Assembly: GCA_947396885.1 (NCBI GenBank)
Contig: OX377206.1
Span: forward strand, 21,633,114 to 21,697,113
Direction: 5' to 3'
Length of the DNA: 64,000 bases
Source: Heligmosomoides polygyrus polygyrus
Lineage: Eukaryota > Nematoda > Chromadorea > Rhabditida > Heligmosomidae
Shown: positions 31,061 to 42,800 of the stretch, piece by piece
How positions within the stretch are numbered: the stretch's first letter is position 1
Layout: each line of letters starts with the position of its first letter
The notes under the pieces: model-generated
The model's database searches: none
Told to the model about the DNA's origin: nothing
The model's input: the letters and a program-made list of their open reading frames with translations, nothing else
Program-made: the position numbers and the translations under genes

Positions 31061-31499
31061 ATAACCTATTTTAAGAATTTGTTTCAAGCAACATTTTTCT
31101 GGGAATTCACTCTGCGAAGTCATATATAGATAGTTGCAGACAATTTCTGCAGATTCATTAATTGCACAGGTTTTTAATATTATTGTTAACCAGACATCAA
31201 AAATCGGAAGTTTTGTTGTTCTCTTGCTTCCCTTTATTGCAAATTCTGCAGGTCTAATAACAGGGGTAATTCTTGCGGTGGGGTCATTCTCTACATACTA
31301 TACTAATGTAAATCTGCTTGAGGGTTGAGGCACAAGAAATACATTTTGTCCGTTCTGCGGACTTGTTGGGCCTTGAATTATTTGTGAAATTATAGGTGCC
31401 CAACCTTTTTGACTTTATGAATGTGATCAAATGAGGGAAGCTCATGCAATTTTGATGACATAGAGCTCTTCACAAGCACACTTTATTCATCCAAATAAT
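31061..31499. other. no gene recognised
   Basis: A 64-codon plus-strand frame at 31134-31328 is hydrophobic (VVLLLPFIANSAGLITGVIL) but has no splice partners or family resemblance that I can name. Confidence 0.3.
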
Positions 31500-32450
31500 G
31501 ATCACAAACAACGAACAACAAACAAAATACAAAATTTACAGAACATTCACAGGAAATAAGCACAATACATAATTCGGTCGAAATTATTCGACTCACGCCT
31601 TCTTGTCCCTTTTGTGGGAACAACTACCTCATTGAAGCGCTCGAAAGGAGCAACAAACGGAACCTTGAGACATATGTCCATCTGGTGAGGACAACGACCG
31701 AGCGACCCTTCCTTGCAGAAAGGCTTAAGACAGCTCAGCTAGAATATCGCCGATGGCGAACAACACAATACAACGAAAGAACATCATAACACGAACAATC
31801 GTGAATGCTTAGCTCCTGAGCCAATAAAACACAATCAAGAGGATGGCAATAACTGGGATTTAAAGCGGCACTAACGGCACATCTTCGACGATCGCCAACG
31901 ATAAAACGTACCACTGACATGAATGCAGCATTAAAAAATAAAGGATAAAAATTCTATCCATTCATAGCTTTGATCATTCACAGAGCAAAAACATTGAACT
32001 GACGTCAACTGAAGACATACATCTCCATATCTAGTTCAGAACTGAGAACAAACACTTGGAATCGGGTTCCTTAGTGAGAAAAGGCAACTGGCATGAACGC
32101 AGCATTAAGGTCATCAAAGCCGAGGCACTTGCATGATTTGCTCATTTAGAGCTAAGCTTATGTAAGAAGATGCAATGAACTGACGTCAGCTGAAGACATA
32201 CATCTCCATATCTTGTTCAGAACTGAGAACAAACACTTGGAATCGGGTTCCTTAGTGAGAAAAGGTCACTGGCATGAACGCAGCATGAAGGTCATTAAAG
32301 CCGAGGCAGTTGCATGATTTGCTCATTTAGAGCTAAGCTCCTGTAAGAAGATGCATTGAACTGACGTCAACTGAAGACATACGTCTCCACGTGTAGTTCA
32401 AAATTGATAGCGAACACCCGGATTCGGGTTCCTCAATGGTAACACTGTCT
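31500..32450. repeat. dispersed repeat X, copy 2, with 182-bp tandem array
   Basis: Tandem units of about 182 bp begin TGAACTGACGTCAACTGAAG at about 31995, 32175 and 32357 (the last partial). They contain CATACATCTCCATATCTAGT, CACTTGGAATCGGGTTCCTT, GGCATGAACGCAGCAT and AAAGCCGAGGCA. Units one and two are nearly identical. The left part (31500-31750) corresponds to 14585-14830. No ORF. Confidence 0.75.
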
Positions 32451-34736
32451 AAGCTTTTCACGGGCAGGGTTTACAAGGAAGGTATCAAAGACCGGTTTGT
32501 TCTGCTCAGTAATGGTTAGGAACATTTAAATATATGCCCTTAAATAAAAATGAACTTGAAAAGTCGCCTGTAGGGGTATCGATCGAGTTTTCCGGATAAA
32601 TACTGGTATTCCACTTATAAGCATGACGTCTTAAAAAATATTTGTCTCATTGGTCTCAAAAATCAAGACAGAGGAAGGCTACATCTAATCTACACTTCCT
32701 ACCATTTTTCGACAGCTACATCCCCGTTTTGAGATTATGGGAAAGTTTCTGCTTGGCAGAGGCAGAAAGTTTCAACTCTATGAAGGGCAGAAATTTGCAC
32801 TTTTAGGGGTATAATATTAAGAACTGCATGTTGTGTGCCAGTTTCACGGCAGCGATAAAAAACTGATCTCCGAAAACGATTCTATGTAGGTAATTCGGTT
32901 GCTTCAATGAGCCCGGGATGTGGAATTAATGTCATTTTTCTTTCCTTCTTTCGTCCTATTTCGAGAAATTGTCCCAGACAACATTTCTTCGCACTACAAT
33001 CACTGCTAATCTTGCCTAGGTAATAGTGCAAACAGTTCCTTGTACATATTTAATAGTCTACTGTGGCACTTCTCGCTGGATTCTGCTACCGTATGCAGCA
33101 AATTCTACGTTCTGCGTTTCACCCGAGCCGTTGGCTCGAGTGCATGAATGACACAGATATGCATTGATTGTAATATGTATTGATCCTATCGATCTCCGTA
33201 GCTTTACGACGCTTTGCGCGCGGCGATTGAAGTAGCGATACCACTAACACAATCGGACAATCAACAGTACTGCAAATGTGTGCCGGTTTGTAGCTATTTT
33301 GCATGTTCTCCCACGAATAAATGACTCCTAGAATTGAATTCCTCACAAACCTATTCACAGTACATGTCGCTTAGCTTGTACATTTAAAGAGCCCAAAAGG
33401 ATGCAACAAACACGATTAGTTCTCCCAGAATAGTAGGGTGCTCATCACTCTGGTACAGTTTCCTGTATCTCCGTAGCGTACCTTTCTCGGACTACCTGTT
33501 GAAGGGTTAGCAGCTTGCAGTATTGTACAGTGTGCATTCAAGATACATACACAGTAACTCATTGAGAACAAGAGACGTACGAAGAAACTGAAACGGTGAA
33601 AAATAACCACCTTCTGACACCTTGATTACTTCAGCAGCTCAATTCGTCGAGACTGCAGTGGTCGCCAGCGCCAATCTCATCATGCTGTGGAGCATCTGAA
33701 ACATCATCCTTTCATCGCCAGCGAATTTTCATGCGAAATACCGCCTATTTTCTGGACGCAGCATTATTTTCAGTTTTGCTATTTTTTGAAAGAGTTATGT
33801 GTCAAACTTTGCTTGTGGTGTATCAAAATTTCTCTGCTCGTTCTTGAAGCAAGGTCTAATTTCCTCTCTTTGAACGCTGCTGACATTTTTAAAATCTCCT
33901 TATCCTCGAGCTTGTTCTTCATACTTTCTTGACAGTTCCTTCTTCATGACCTAGATACGTTGTACGTTACGTTACGTTTGTACCATTTTCGCGTCAACGT
34001 CAAATGTATTTCGTGCCCTCAATCGTGGTTGGTAATATTATGTGATGGAAGAAAAGACGCTATTGACGCAGTTTTACAACAACAATATTTTACAACGGTA
34101 CCTGTTGTTCCTCTAATCTACGGGAATACCAGAAAAGGAGCTCAGATTGACGATTGCAATCAAGCTGATTATTTTGAGCAAGTCTGGCCCGAAGAGTGGT
34201 AATCTACTCAACAGCGAATTTATCGTCAGTGGCCTCCGACGGCCCTCGTGGAAGATCTGACGTAGCTTGGAGAGATTGGCTGTCCATCGTATCGAGAACA
34301 GCTGCCGTGTTACGCGTGAATACCGCCGTTTTCCGTTGGAGGCTTTGGCCTTGCACTTCCTTCCTTTTACAGATCAGCTATTTATGCGCATTGCTAACAG
34401 AGGTGCTTTAGCACTTCCCGTCCAGCCTATAGCATACCGTTCAACAAATACATAGAGCTCACGCCGCTGTGCACCAGCGGTCACCTTTGTAATGACTTCA
34501 GACAGCTAGCTCACCGCTGTGTTGGACTACCCTAAAACCTAGGAAGATTGATAGTCATCCCACGCCTTCCATGTAATTAGAGCTGTTTCTGCTGCTATCC
34601 ACTTATAAATTAACGTACCTCCTTCGAAATTGTCGCCGAGAACGGCTGAATCGATAATCTTGCGGCACGGACTACCTGCAAAAATGCACATCGAAGCAGC
34701 CTAAGCTCCTCCCACAAGCTTGCGCTCCTCTTAGGT

Positions 34737-34895
34737 CTACAACAGGGCCTTGCGGCACCGCAGTGCGATTGTTTCCTTTTCCTGTTTATCGTGGTGGGAC
34801 CTACACTGTGACGGGAGACGCGCCGATGGACAGTTGTCGCGAAGTCGCTCCGTGCATCTCAAATGTAGCGAAAACGGCGACCTCATTGACTTCAA
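34737..34895. repeat. GC-rich dispersed repeat, copy 2
   Basis: ACAGGGCCTTGCGGCACCGC, GATTGTTTCC and GACAGTTGTCGCGAAGTCGC line up with AGAGCCTTGCGACACCGCGC, GATCTCTTCC and GACGAGTCGTCGCGATGCTG at 59060-59175. It is a diverged dispersed family of unknown type. Confidence 0.4.
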
Positions 34896-35030
34896 GGGAT
34901 CGTTTAGTGTATGCGCGACACGAGAGGCGATGTTATTGCAAGCTCCCATATCGATCGCGCGACGCGATGAATCGATATGGAAGCAAATCATTGCATCGCC
35001 TCGCGCGTCACGTACACACTAAACGCTCCC
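34896..35030. mobile_element. 135-bp MITE
   Basis: The ends GGGATCGTTTAGTGTATGCG and, inverted, GTACACACTAAACGCTCCC enclose inner inverted blocks GACACGAGAGGCGATG / CATCGCCTCGCGCGTC and CCATATCGAT / ATCGATATGG. It has no coding capacity. The target duplication is not clear. Confidence 0.7.
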
Positions 35031-35146
35031 TAACAGTAGAAGTTAGAGCGTGCCCCCGTTGAGGAATATGGCCGGCGCTTCGCCTAGGGACTGCCAGGCG
35101 GCATGCAGCAAAACCCTGTTGCACGTCTTATACATTCGTTACTCAC

Positions 35147-35242
35147 ATAGGCGCTTAAGGACATCCGCAGTAATGGTAATGACTTTGGTATCATCCTCCT
35201 TTGGTGGAGCTGGAGAGTTCTCAACCTTCTGTTGCCATTGAC
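35147..35242 (-). CDS. orphan exon, acidic/lysine-rich
   Basis: It lies between acceptor TGTTACAG and donor GTGAGT, phase 1 to 1. It reads QWQQKVENSPAPPKEDDTKV then ITITADVLKRL. The composition resembles the exons of the gene to the right, and the phases match that gene's exons, but it lies beyond both terminal exons. It could belong to a further copy or a different gene. Confidence 0.4.
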
Positions 35243-36222
35243 CTGTAACAAAGACGTATGACAAGAGATATAGGTAGAAGAGATAGGTGAAGAATGGTCT
35301 TCTTCTTCAACAACGCTAACACCAGTGTTCAGGTAACCAATTCATATTTACATATTGAGTCACTGAAATCAAAGATTTCTTGGAAGGTAAAGGAGTTGCA
35401 ATGAGAAACTTAGTCTCCATAAAGTTCCTTTTGATTGGCAATGTCAGGTGTGTAGCCAACAATGTTACCGGTTTTGTGCACGTTCGTAAAGCCAGCCGAA
35501 CATACCATTTGAAAATCACGTCAAAATGAACATTTTTCACGTCAAATCAGACACTCTTCAGCAAGCCTAACGTTTCTGAACTCCAACTGAACCAATCCAA
35601 ATCAAAGCTCCTTCCACATTAAACTAGACATTTTCAACTATACACATGTTAGAATAATTTATTGTTCATGGCAAAATTAGTACGATCTTCTTTGAGGTTT
35701 TAATTTGTCTGCCTGGTAAGTGTTTGAAATTTTATGAAAATCTCACTTTTTGAGGAAAAATAATGGTCTGAAGTTTGCTTTGAAGAGCAGGAAGGAGGTC
35801 ACTTTCTTGTGCCGAAAGAAGAGATTGCGATATGCCCTCATCCAAGACGTCATGATTCTTATTCAACTGGTAGCAAAATTTTTGTTTTCATTTAGTTTCA
35901 CACCTATAAACCACGTTAGAAAAACTACTGTAAAGAATGCAAATCTTCTCGCTTTAATGCATTATGCAAGCAACATTCAAACACACTACCAATCAAATAA
36001 ACATCGCGACGAATTTTTCGGGGGCACGGCACGATCTCTTCTTTTATTGCACTGAATGGTTGCCTACTTTATTGCACTAAGTGGTTGACAACCAAAACAA
36101 AATTTGGCCTATTATTTTTTGAAAACTAAAAATTTATAAAAATATTGCAGCCAGTCCAGTTTGTATGATTTCTCTTACAGCAGAGCACTAACAATGTCTT
36201 AACTGCCACCTTCTTCTTCCAT

Positions 36223-37460
36223 TTAAAAATGGGTGAAGTAAAGAATTTTGCGAAGCTCGCCTTTCTTGTTATTCCTCCTCTTCATTCGCACCACCCTTCG
36301 CTTCTGGGCAATGATGTATCGTTTTCCTAAAACACATCAAATGTGCAGGTTGTAAGAAAAATAAATATGAGAGCCCTAAGAAATGCCATGTGTGCCGTTT
36401 CTGACCATAAGGTTGCTGCTTATGAAGCATCACTTGAAGCATGGAACAAAAGTTAGAATTTCGAACAAACCTTTGATCCTTTCAACAACAGCAGGAGGGT
36501 CATCGATGATGCTCTGAAATTATACGATCATTGCATCACTGAAATTCTGTTCACTAAAAAATGTTAGCGATGATGGTGGATGAAGTGTCATGATAAATTA
36601 AAAGGATTCAAATTCATACGCTAGTTGTTTATGAGCTTTTCTAGTGTCGAATTAGACGACATTTCTAAAACAAGAACTAAGACTAAGAACGAGCTAACGT
36701 ACTTGGCATACTTTACCTAGAAAGTAAAAGAAAAAGGCGGACTTGGTCGCTAGTCCTTTATTTTTGATTCTTTTGATTTGGAGATTTCCTATTTCCGCTT
36801 ACTTGAAGCAGGAGAGTACTTTAAGCACTTGAAGCTTATGTTGTGTCCCATGACACTAAGGTTGGAAAAACTCCCTCACTTACAGACATCTCACGAAGGG
36901 AACTCCATCTGCCCACCTATTATATTCTGCACTTATTTAACATGTATTTGTCTTACATCAATTTTCTATACATAGTTGACCACAGTAGTTCGTACAGATT
37001 CACATCCAATACGTCTAATTTCATGTTTTTTGTTTTTTCTTCTTCTTAGGTTTTTTTTTCGTGTAATACCATCTAAATCAAAAAGTAAATGAAAGCATGG
37101 CACTCCAAAGCGAGGAATAGATTCGTCGCGTCTAGCACTAAAATCCAACCGGGAAAAGGTTTAATGCTAGCAGAGCGTGTCACGTGTAACTCCTAAGCAA
37201 TTGGGCGACAGAATAATTGCCTTGTGTACTCCATTCTTGTTTTAGGCGAAGCGTTCCACCTCACTTCTTGGGTTAGACATCGGACCAACTTACGGCGTAT
37301 TGAGCGTCGTCATCGGTAATGCCCATTAGATCGTCTTCGTCGACAAGCTGTGGCAGCTCCGCGTATGGGTCCACAGACTTCTCTGCGTCAGTTTTGGAAT
37401 GGTCTTCTTCCCCTTTGATAGCATTGACCTCAGTGTCCTTCTCATAACGAACATTCGGAC
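36223..37460 (-). CDS. second 3' module (three exons) of the unrecognised gene
   Basis: Exons 37460-37294, 36513-36471 and 36326-36223 have the same phase pattern (1-0, 0-1, 1-stop) as 42365-42265, 40142-40103 and 39944-39832. The second and third are clearly paralogous: IIDDPPAVVERIK against [13 protein letters not shown], and [20 protein letters not shown] followed by KGELRKILYF against [10 protein letters not shown]. The first differs; it is longer (167 nt), acidic, with DEDDLMGITDDDAQYA. Exon 42696-42634 ends in phase 1, so it could splice to either module. This would give two C-termini; alternatively this is a decayed tandem duplicate. Both terminal exons have in-frame stops. Confidence 0.55.
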
Positions 37461-38122
37461 CTGAAATCATTGAAATCAAGGATTTTTGAGAAAGGAAAGG
37501 ACGCAGTGAGAGTGCTAACAACTTTCCTTTCAACAAAGTAATCATAACTAGGTGTATTTTCTTTATGAATTTGTGCGATATTTTACAATGAGCAGAGTGA
37601 CCTTAATTCATTTCTGCTCAGATTTGGTAATTTGTTCCGTTACTTCTCAATACTTGATGTATTCCCTCAGATTCATATTGGTTGCGGGGGATCTATTTAT
37701 ATCACGCCGTGGTTAACCGACTATTTTTACAGTCTTTGACTTTAAATGCCCCAAGTTGCCTGTCCTAGATGGCGGTTCCATCGGGCGGCCAGCTTACCCA
37801 TAGGGCAAAGTTCCACCATCCACTCAGGGCTTCATAGCTGGCTTACGTGGACGCATAGACTTCGTTGGCTACAACCATACTTAAATGTTTACTCTGATAG
37901 ATTATGAGGTGTTCTGCCTTGACCGTTTGTTCTGTCGACATAGCTTGCTAGCAAAAGAGCGCAAATAGGCATTTGCTTTGCCTGGCTGCCTGAGAGAACT
38001 TCGTTTTAGTATCCAACTTGCTCTCTTTGCTTTTAGAAGCACGACATCACTATATAGGCCTTCGCAACCCGCCTGGATGCGATTCCTGCTTCAATGTCTA
38101 AAATACCCCTTTAATCTTATAT
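37461..38122. other. no gene recognised
   Basis: Intronic or intergenic sequence between the second 3' module and mariner-2. Nothing recognised on either strand. Confidence 0.4.
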
Positions 38123-38123
38123 T

Positions 38124-39032
38124 AGGGGGGGGGCAAAAGTAATGAGACAAATTGAATAAAAAATATTTATCTCTTTATAACTCAATTACAACTCAATGAT
38201 GCTAAGGAATGTATCGGCCATTAAGGGCAATGACCTTGCTGCCATCGCTCAGCCAACTTCCTGATCCCATCCTTACAGAACTGCTTGAGCCTGGCGTTGA
38301 TCAACTGCTCGATATGGTTGTCAAGGACTGCTTCGGTTCTTGTGTCCCTTCCGACCAGGAAGTCCCGTAGGCCCAAGAAGGGGTGGTAGTCGCTTGGAGA
38401 GATGTCCGGCGAATACGGAGGGTGAGGCATGTGAACGTAGCCCTGGCCAAGCTTACCCGTGGTTACTTGTTCCCGATGGGGTGCGGCGTTGTCGAAGAGG
38501 AGAACCTTCTTGAAGCGCTGCGAAAGAATAAGAGCGAGTAGCCGGCCCACCTCTTCTATTTCGTTCACCATGGCGTTGGAGTTCATTGTAGTGCTCTTGG
38601 GAAACAGCTTCCTGTTAACCGATCCACGGGCGCAGACCCAAAAGCTCCAAAGGTGCTTCTTATCATGAACATCTCGCCGAACGAAGGTCGGTAACAGGTC
38701 ACCAGGCCTCGCCCAGACTCGCTGCTTGGCAGGGTTAAGATAGAAGACGTACTTCTCATCTTGCGTGAGTATTGAGCCCAGGCTGCTCGGGGTTGGGAAT
38801 TGGGCGAGATTTGCGCGACACAGGTCGACTCGTCAGACTCGGGTTTCGGCATGAGACAGACTGGGGTTTTGGCATGCTTCTGGAAAGACCGGAAGTGCTA
38901 ACTTCTCAGATGGGCTTCAGCAAGTAGCACACAAACATACAAATACGATAAGCACGAAACCAGACTCCAGCCACGAGACATGTGGACACGGCATGGGGTG
39001 TCTCATTACTTTTGCCCCCCCCCCTAATATTG
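38124..39032 (-). mobile_element. mariner/Tc1-like element (mariner-2), internally deleted
   Basis: The ends are TTAGGGGGGGGGCAAAAGTA at 38124 and, inverted, TACTTTTGCCCCCCCCCCTAA to about 39030, continuing with ATGAGACA inside both. Flanking ATAT/ATATT fits a TA target. The length is about 0.9 kb where about 1.3 kb is normal. The DNA-binding half of the transposase is missing, so this is a deletion derivative. Confidence 0.8.
38221..38852 (-). pseudogene. mariner-like transposase, C-terminal two thirds
   Basis: The upstream part encodes the first catalytic region in one frame (around 38760, a DEKYVF-like segment) and RPGDLLPTFVRRDVHDKKHL. From 38586 the next part reads KKVLLFDNAAPHREQ (second Asp) and PYSPDISPSDYHPFLGLRDF (third Asp). 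The helix-turn-helix N-terminus is absent. At least one frame change lies between the two ORFs at 38583-38586. It is not expected to be active. Confidence 0.75.
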
Positions 39033-39095
39033 TTGCCTGGTTTTCTTCTTTTGGTTACACGTTCTATTTTTTGCTATTGTTCCACATATAGTGAG

Positions 39096-39392
39096 CGTCG
39101 TCGTGTAGCGCAGTCGGAGGAGGTGCCGGAAGTCACGTGCACCCGATAACAGGTTCCTGGTTCGGATTTTCCGCCCAAACCAACCAAGCCTTCTATCCCT
39201 CAAGAGTAAGAGAATTGGTACCAGACCTGTCTGGAAAGGATAAAGCGCCGCTTTGTTCATCGGCTGGTCACTACGTGTCATTGTATGGCCAAATACGCAT
39301 TCAAATCGCCCTCAGGATATCCCGTTGAAGTAGAATGCGTGGCGCATCCCAAAAGTGATTGACTAACACCATCCTTTACCCTTCACCTTTTT
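39096..39392 (+). repeat. SINE-A copy
   Basis: It has the tRNA-like head (TGTAGCGCAGTCGGAGGAGG), CACCCGATAACAGGTTCCTG, GGTACCAGACCTGTCTGGAA and the 3' part GTAGAATGCGTGGCGCATCC with tail GATTGACTAACACCATCCTT. It lies just outside mariner-2. A TAAATAAATAAA microsatellite follows at 39420-39440. Confidence 0.85.
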
Positions 39393-39831
39393 ATAGTTAA
39401 CGTTCTTCCGGGGTCGTTAAATAAATAAATAAATAAATAAAGTAACCCTTGCGTGGTGTTGTTAATTAAAGGGTGTCACGTATCCAACAAGGTTATCGGT
39501 TTCCTGCATGCTCATGAAGCCGGGCGAATATTAGGGTGTGGCTGAGATTGTGGATTATTTGATGAAGTCGTTGACTTGGTAGTGGTCATCATGAAAAATA
39601 TTATAGATGACTCCCCGAGCAATCTAGGAAGGTTACTAAAATTTATTCCATTGGAGGCAGATTGCCAGAGTAACCTGATTGACAAGAATAGGCTTTAATT
39701 TCCTTAGTTCTGAAAAAATCGGAGGTGACAGTTAGGAGGCTCTTAGAATAAAACTAGCCATTGATGGTCCAGTTCACGAGAAATCTCGCACGGTGATGCA
39801 CCAACATGGGGATAGTTGCCAGCCTTTGTCT

Positions 39832-42800
39832 TCATTTTTCAGAAAAGCTGGAGAAGTAAAGAATTTCGTGGAACTCGCCTTTCTTATTATTTCGACGCTT
39901 CATTCTAACCACCCTTCGTTTCTGGGCAATAATATATCTTTTCCCTAAAATGCAACAAATACATAGATGGTAAGAAATACTAATGACGAATGCTCTAACA
40001 ATAAGAAGTGCCATGTGATTAATGCGCCGTTTCTAACCATGAAGACGTTGTTGATGAAACAGCACATGAACGCTGAAGCAAATATTGAAATTTCAAAGTA
40101 ACCTTTGATCCTTTCGACGACGACAGGCTCATCGGTGGTGTTCTGAAATTATACGGCCATTGCATAATAGAAATCAAGTTCTGCTTGTTAATGAAAGAAA
40201 GATTTAGAAGATGGGTTGACGACGTTATGGGAAACTGGAAAAAATATACTACGGATTCCAATTCATAAGCTCATCCCGATGGAAGTGTGATATAATCTGC
40301 GTAGCTTAGAAAAAAAGCAAGCGATTTTAAACCAATATGAGTTGCTTTTTAAATTTGCCATACAGATGCGTTTGAAAATTGCCAAGAAATTAATCCTCTT
40401 TCAGACATAGGGAGATTCTCCTTGAAGCACAACACAGACTATCGTTCTTCAAATGTTCTTGGGTTATTGGTAAGTGACTTGCGCGAATTCAAAGGCTAGG
40501 TTATGAAAGAGGATTTGATCGAAAATGAACTTCCATGTCATGGACGCCTCTAGTGTAACAGTTTTGAAAGCCACCAGAGGATAACTTTGATTCTTTGCCG
40601 GTCCAGACCTCCATAGAAGTTTTGCATTAAATATTTTGTTTGTTAAAAGCAAATTTGGACACTGCTGAATCTACCTGATCTGTTCATGTATGTAGTTTCT
40701 TTCATAAGGGAGGAGAGCCCTTTATCCATAGCCAAGAAGAGGCCACGATATCGACATTGTTGGAGATATGAAGGTTTTTTCTTTAAGACGGTTTTTATTA
40801 GCCCTATTTCTACCAACAAAGAATATGCCTGCATAGAATTCCATTGAGAATACGCCTAGTTAACGTTGCTTTAGGCCAGTGCTTCTTTTCGTTTTCTTCA
40901 CATTTAGCCCTACAATTATTTTGGGAAGATTTTCGTTGCTTATTCTGTCCACATAGTTACCCCACTCAGGCTTTGTGCGGTAGCTAGTTTTGGTCTGATT
41001 TTCGGTTTGTATTGTTTTATATTACGGGGCCCTTCACATGCACTTCCTTCCATGTTAGGGTTTGTGTTCCATCTCACCGCTGATGTAGGACTTTAGCATT
41101 AAAAAATATCCGCTACGACCAATGAAAACTCTCCACGTGGCAAACAAACAACAACTCTTCGTAACAAAAAAGTTTGCCGGAGAGGGGACCAAATTCATTG
41201 GTGCTACTGCACTTCCACATTCAGTGGTCGGATCGTTTCTCGCCCAGACTTCGTCAAGGTGTTGTTTGAGGATGTGAAATATTATAAATATTGATACCGT
41301 AATATGAAACAAAATAACCGAAAATCTGATCAAATATTAAATACGATATCCCCCAATTGAATTTTCGGTCAGTTACAGCATGGAGCGAAAAGTCACGGAG
41401 AAGGAGTGGTGGGTTCGTGATAATTGTCTTTTCTCCAGAACTTCGCTTAGTGTCGTCTGTTTTTGTTTCGATACTGTGTCCACCACACGTACCCACCCAT
41501 ACATACACTAACCTTCAGTAGTCGACCGAAATTTCAGGCAAGCAGCTCGTATAAGTGAGCAGCACCGTGGATGACCCCCTATCCTCTTTAGGCAAATTCT
41601 GGTCGAATCTGGTCTCCTTGCTGACGAGCATCCTCATTTTGATTGTACAAGAACTTCGCCACCGTTTGCAGCGTACTGGAGCTCGGTCTGTGATTGGCTG
41701 ACTCTGAGATGAGCGTCAACAAGTCATAGTGAAAATGATCTACAATTCTGCAACACGGAACTTATAATTAGCTATCGAACCAGATCCCACGATATACACC
41801 TCAAGTTCCACTGCAACCTGGTATCCCTCCCTTATTAGAAGATCTAACCACACCAGAATGCTGGTACCCAGTCGACAATGACGGCGCGAAAGCAAAGCCT
41901 TTTACTAGCTGTTCAATATTGCCGATTTTTTTAAAGTAAGATTAAATCACATGTATGACAGTTCTTTCCCCTAAAATCCCTGATGAGCCCACAAAATGCT
42001 TCTTCACGAGTAACATCAACAAATAGAATGTGTCCTGTGTGCTTTCCTCCCTTTACATTTTCACCCCCTACACGTCTGGCCTATTTTACCGTTTAAGCAG
42101 TGATCTCTGTTTTACATTTAAATAAGTGCGCTTGGCATATCACTTTGAGAATGTGGTTAGAACGTTACAACGGAGCCAATTTTTTCAGGCTCACCCCGTA
42201 GATCAGTTAAAGCTTTCGGAAAACGTTTTACGCATTCAATCCTTATTCTCCTCAAGAATCGTACCTCCTCCATCGCCACGTTGTCGTTCTCAGATTTAGT
42301 GGACTGAGCTTGGTCTCCATCTACAAGATCGGTACCACCAGTGGCAGTGTTTCTATCCTTGTGGCCTGAAATTGCGTGGGTTCGATTAAAAACGAGAACA
42401 TTTCACTCAAGGGCGATCTAGACTTCTGCTCTCCTCTGCTACATTTTCTTTTAGTGAAACAACTGGGTAGTGAATTATTGTGAACTTAGCCAACGGGTAA
42501 CAAAACAAGACGAGACGCGAAATATTTGTCATGTTGGGCTTAGAAGCAGAACCTTACCTCATCTACTTTAACCGATGATAAGTTTTTAGTGTAGCTTTCA
42601 TGCAATTAGAACCAAGATTTAAGGGGGGCTCACTTTTCCTCCTAGTTTCTTTCTTCTCGTGCGCCCCTGGCTTCTTCACAGCCTCTCTCTTCTTGTCTGA
42701 AATGGGCCAAATTTGCGAGGAGTGAAAAAACGAAAGCTCCTATGAAAAAATGAAAACGATCCATCTTTCTTTCTGAGTAATACTATTTTGAGTTGCTATC

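Larger units (their letters stand above)
32451..35146. other. no gene assembled
   Basis: The region holds scattered frames without motifs (33119-33610 minus; 33687-34455 plus). A CGTTACGTTACG stutter lies at 33964. The GC-rich repeat and MITE at 34737-35040 are listed separately. Confidence 0.4.
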
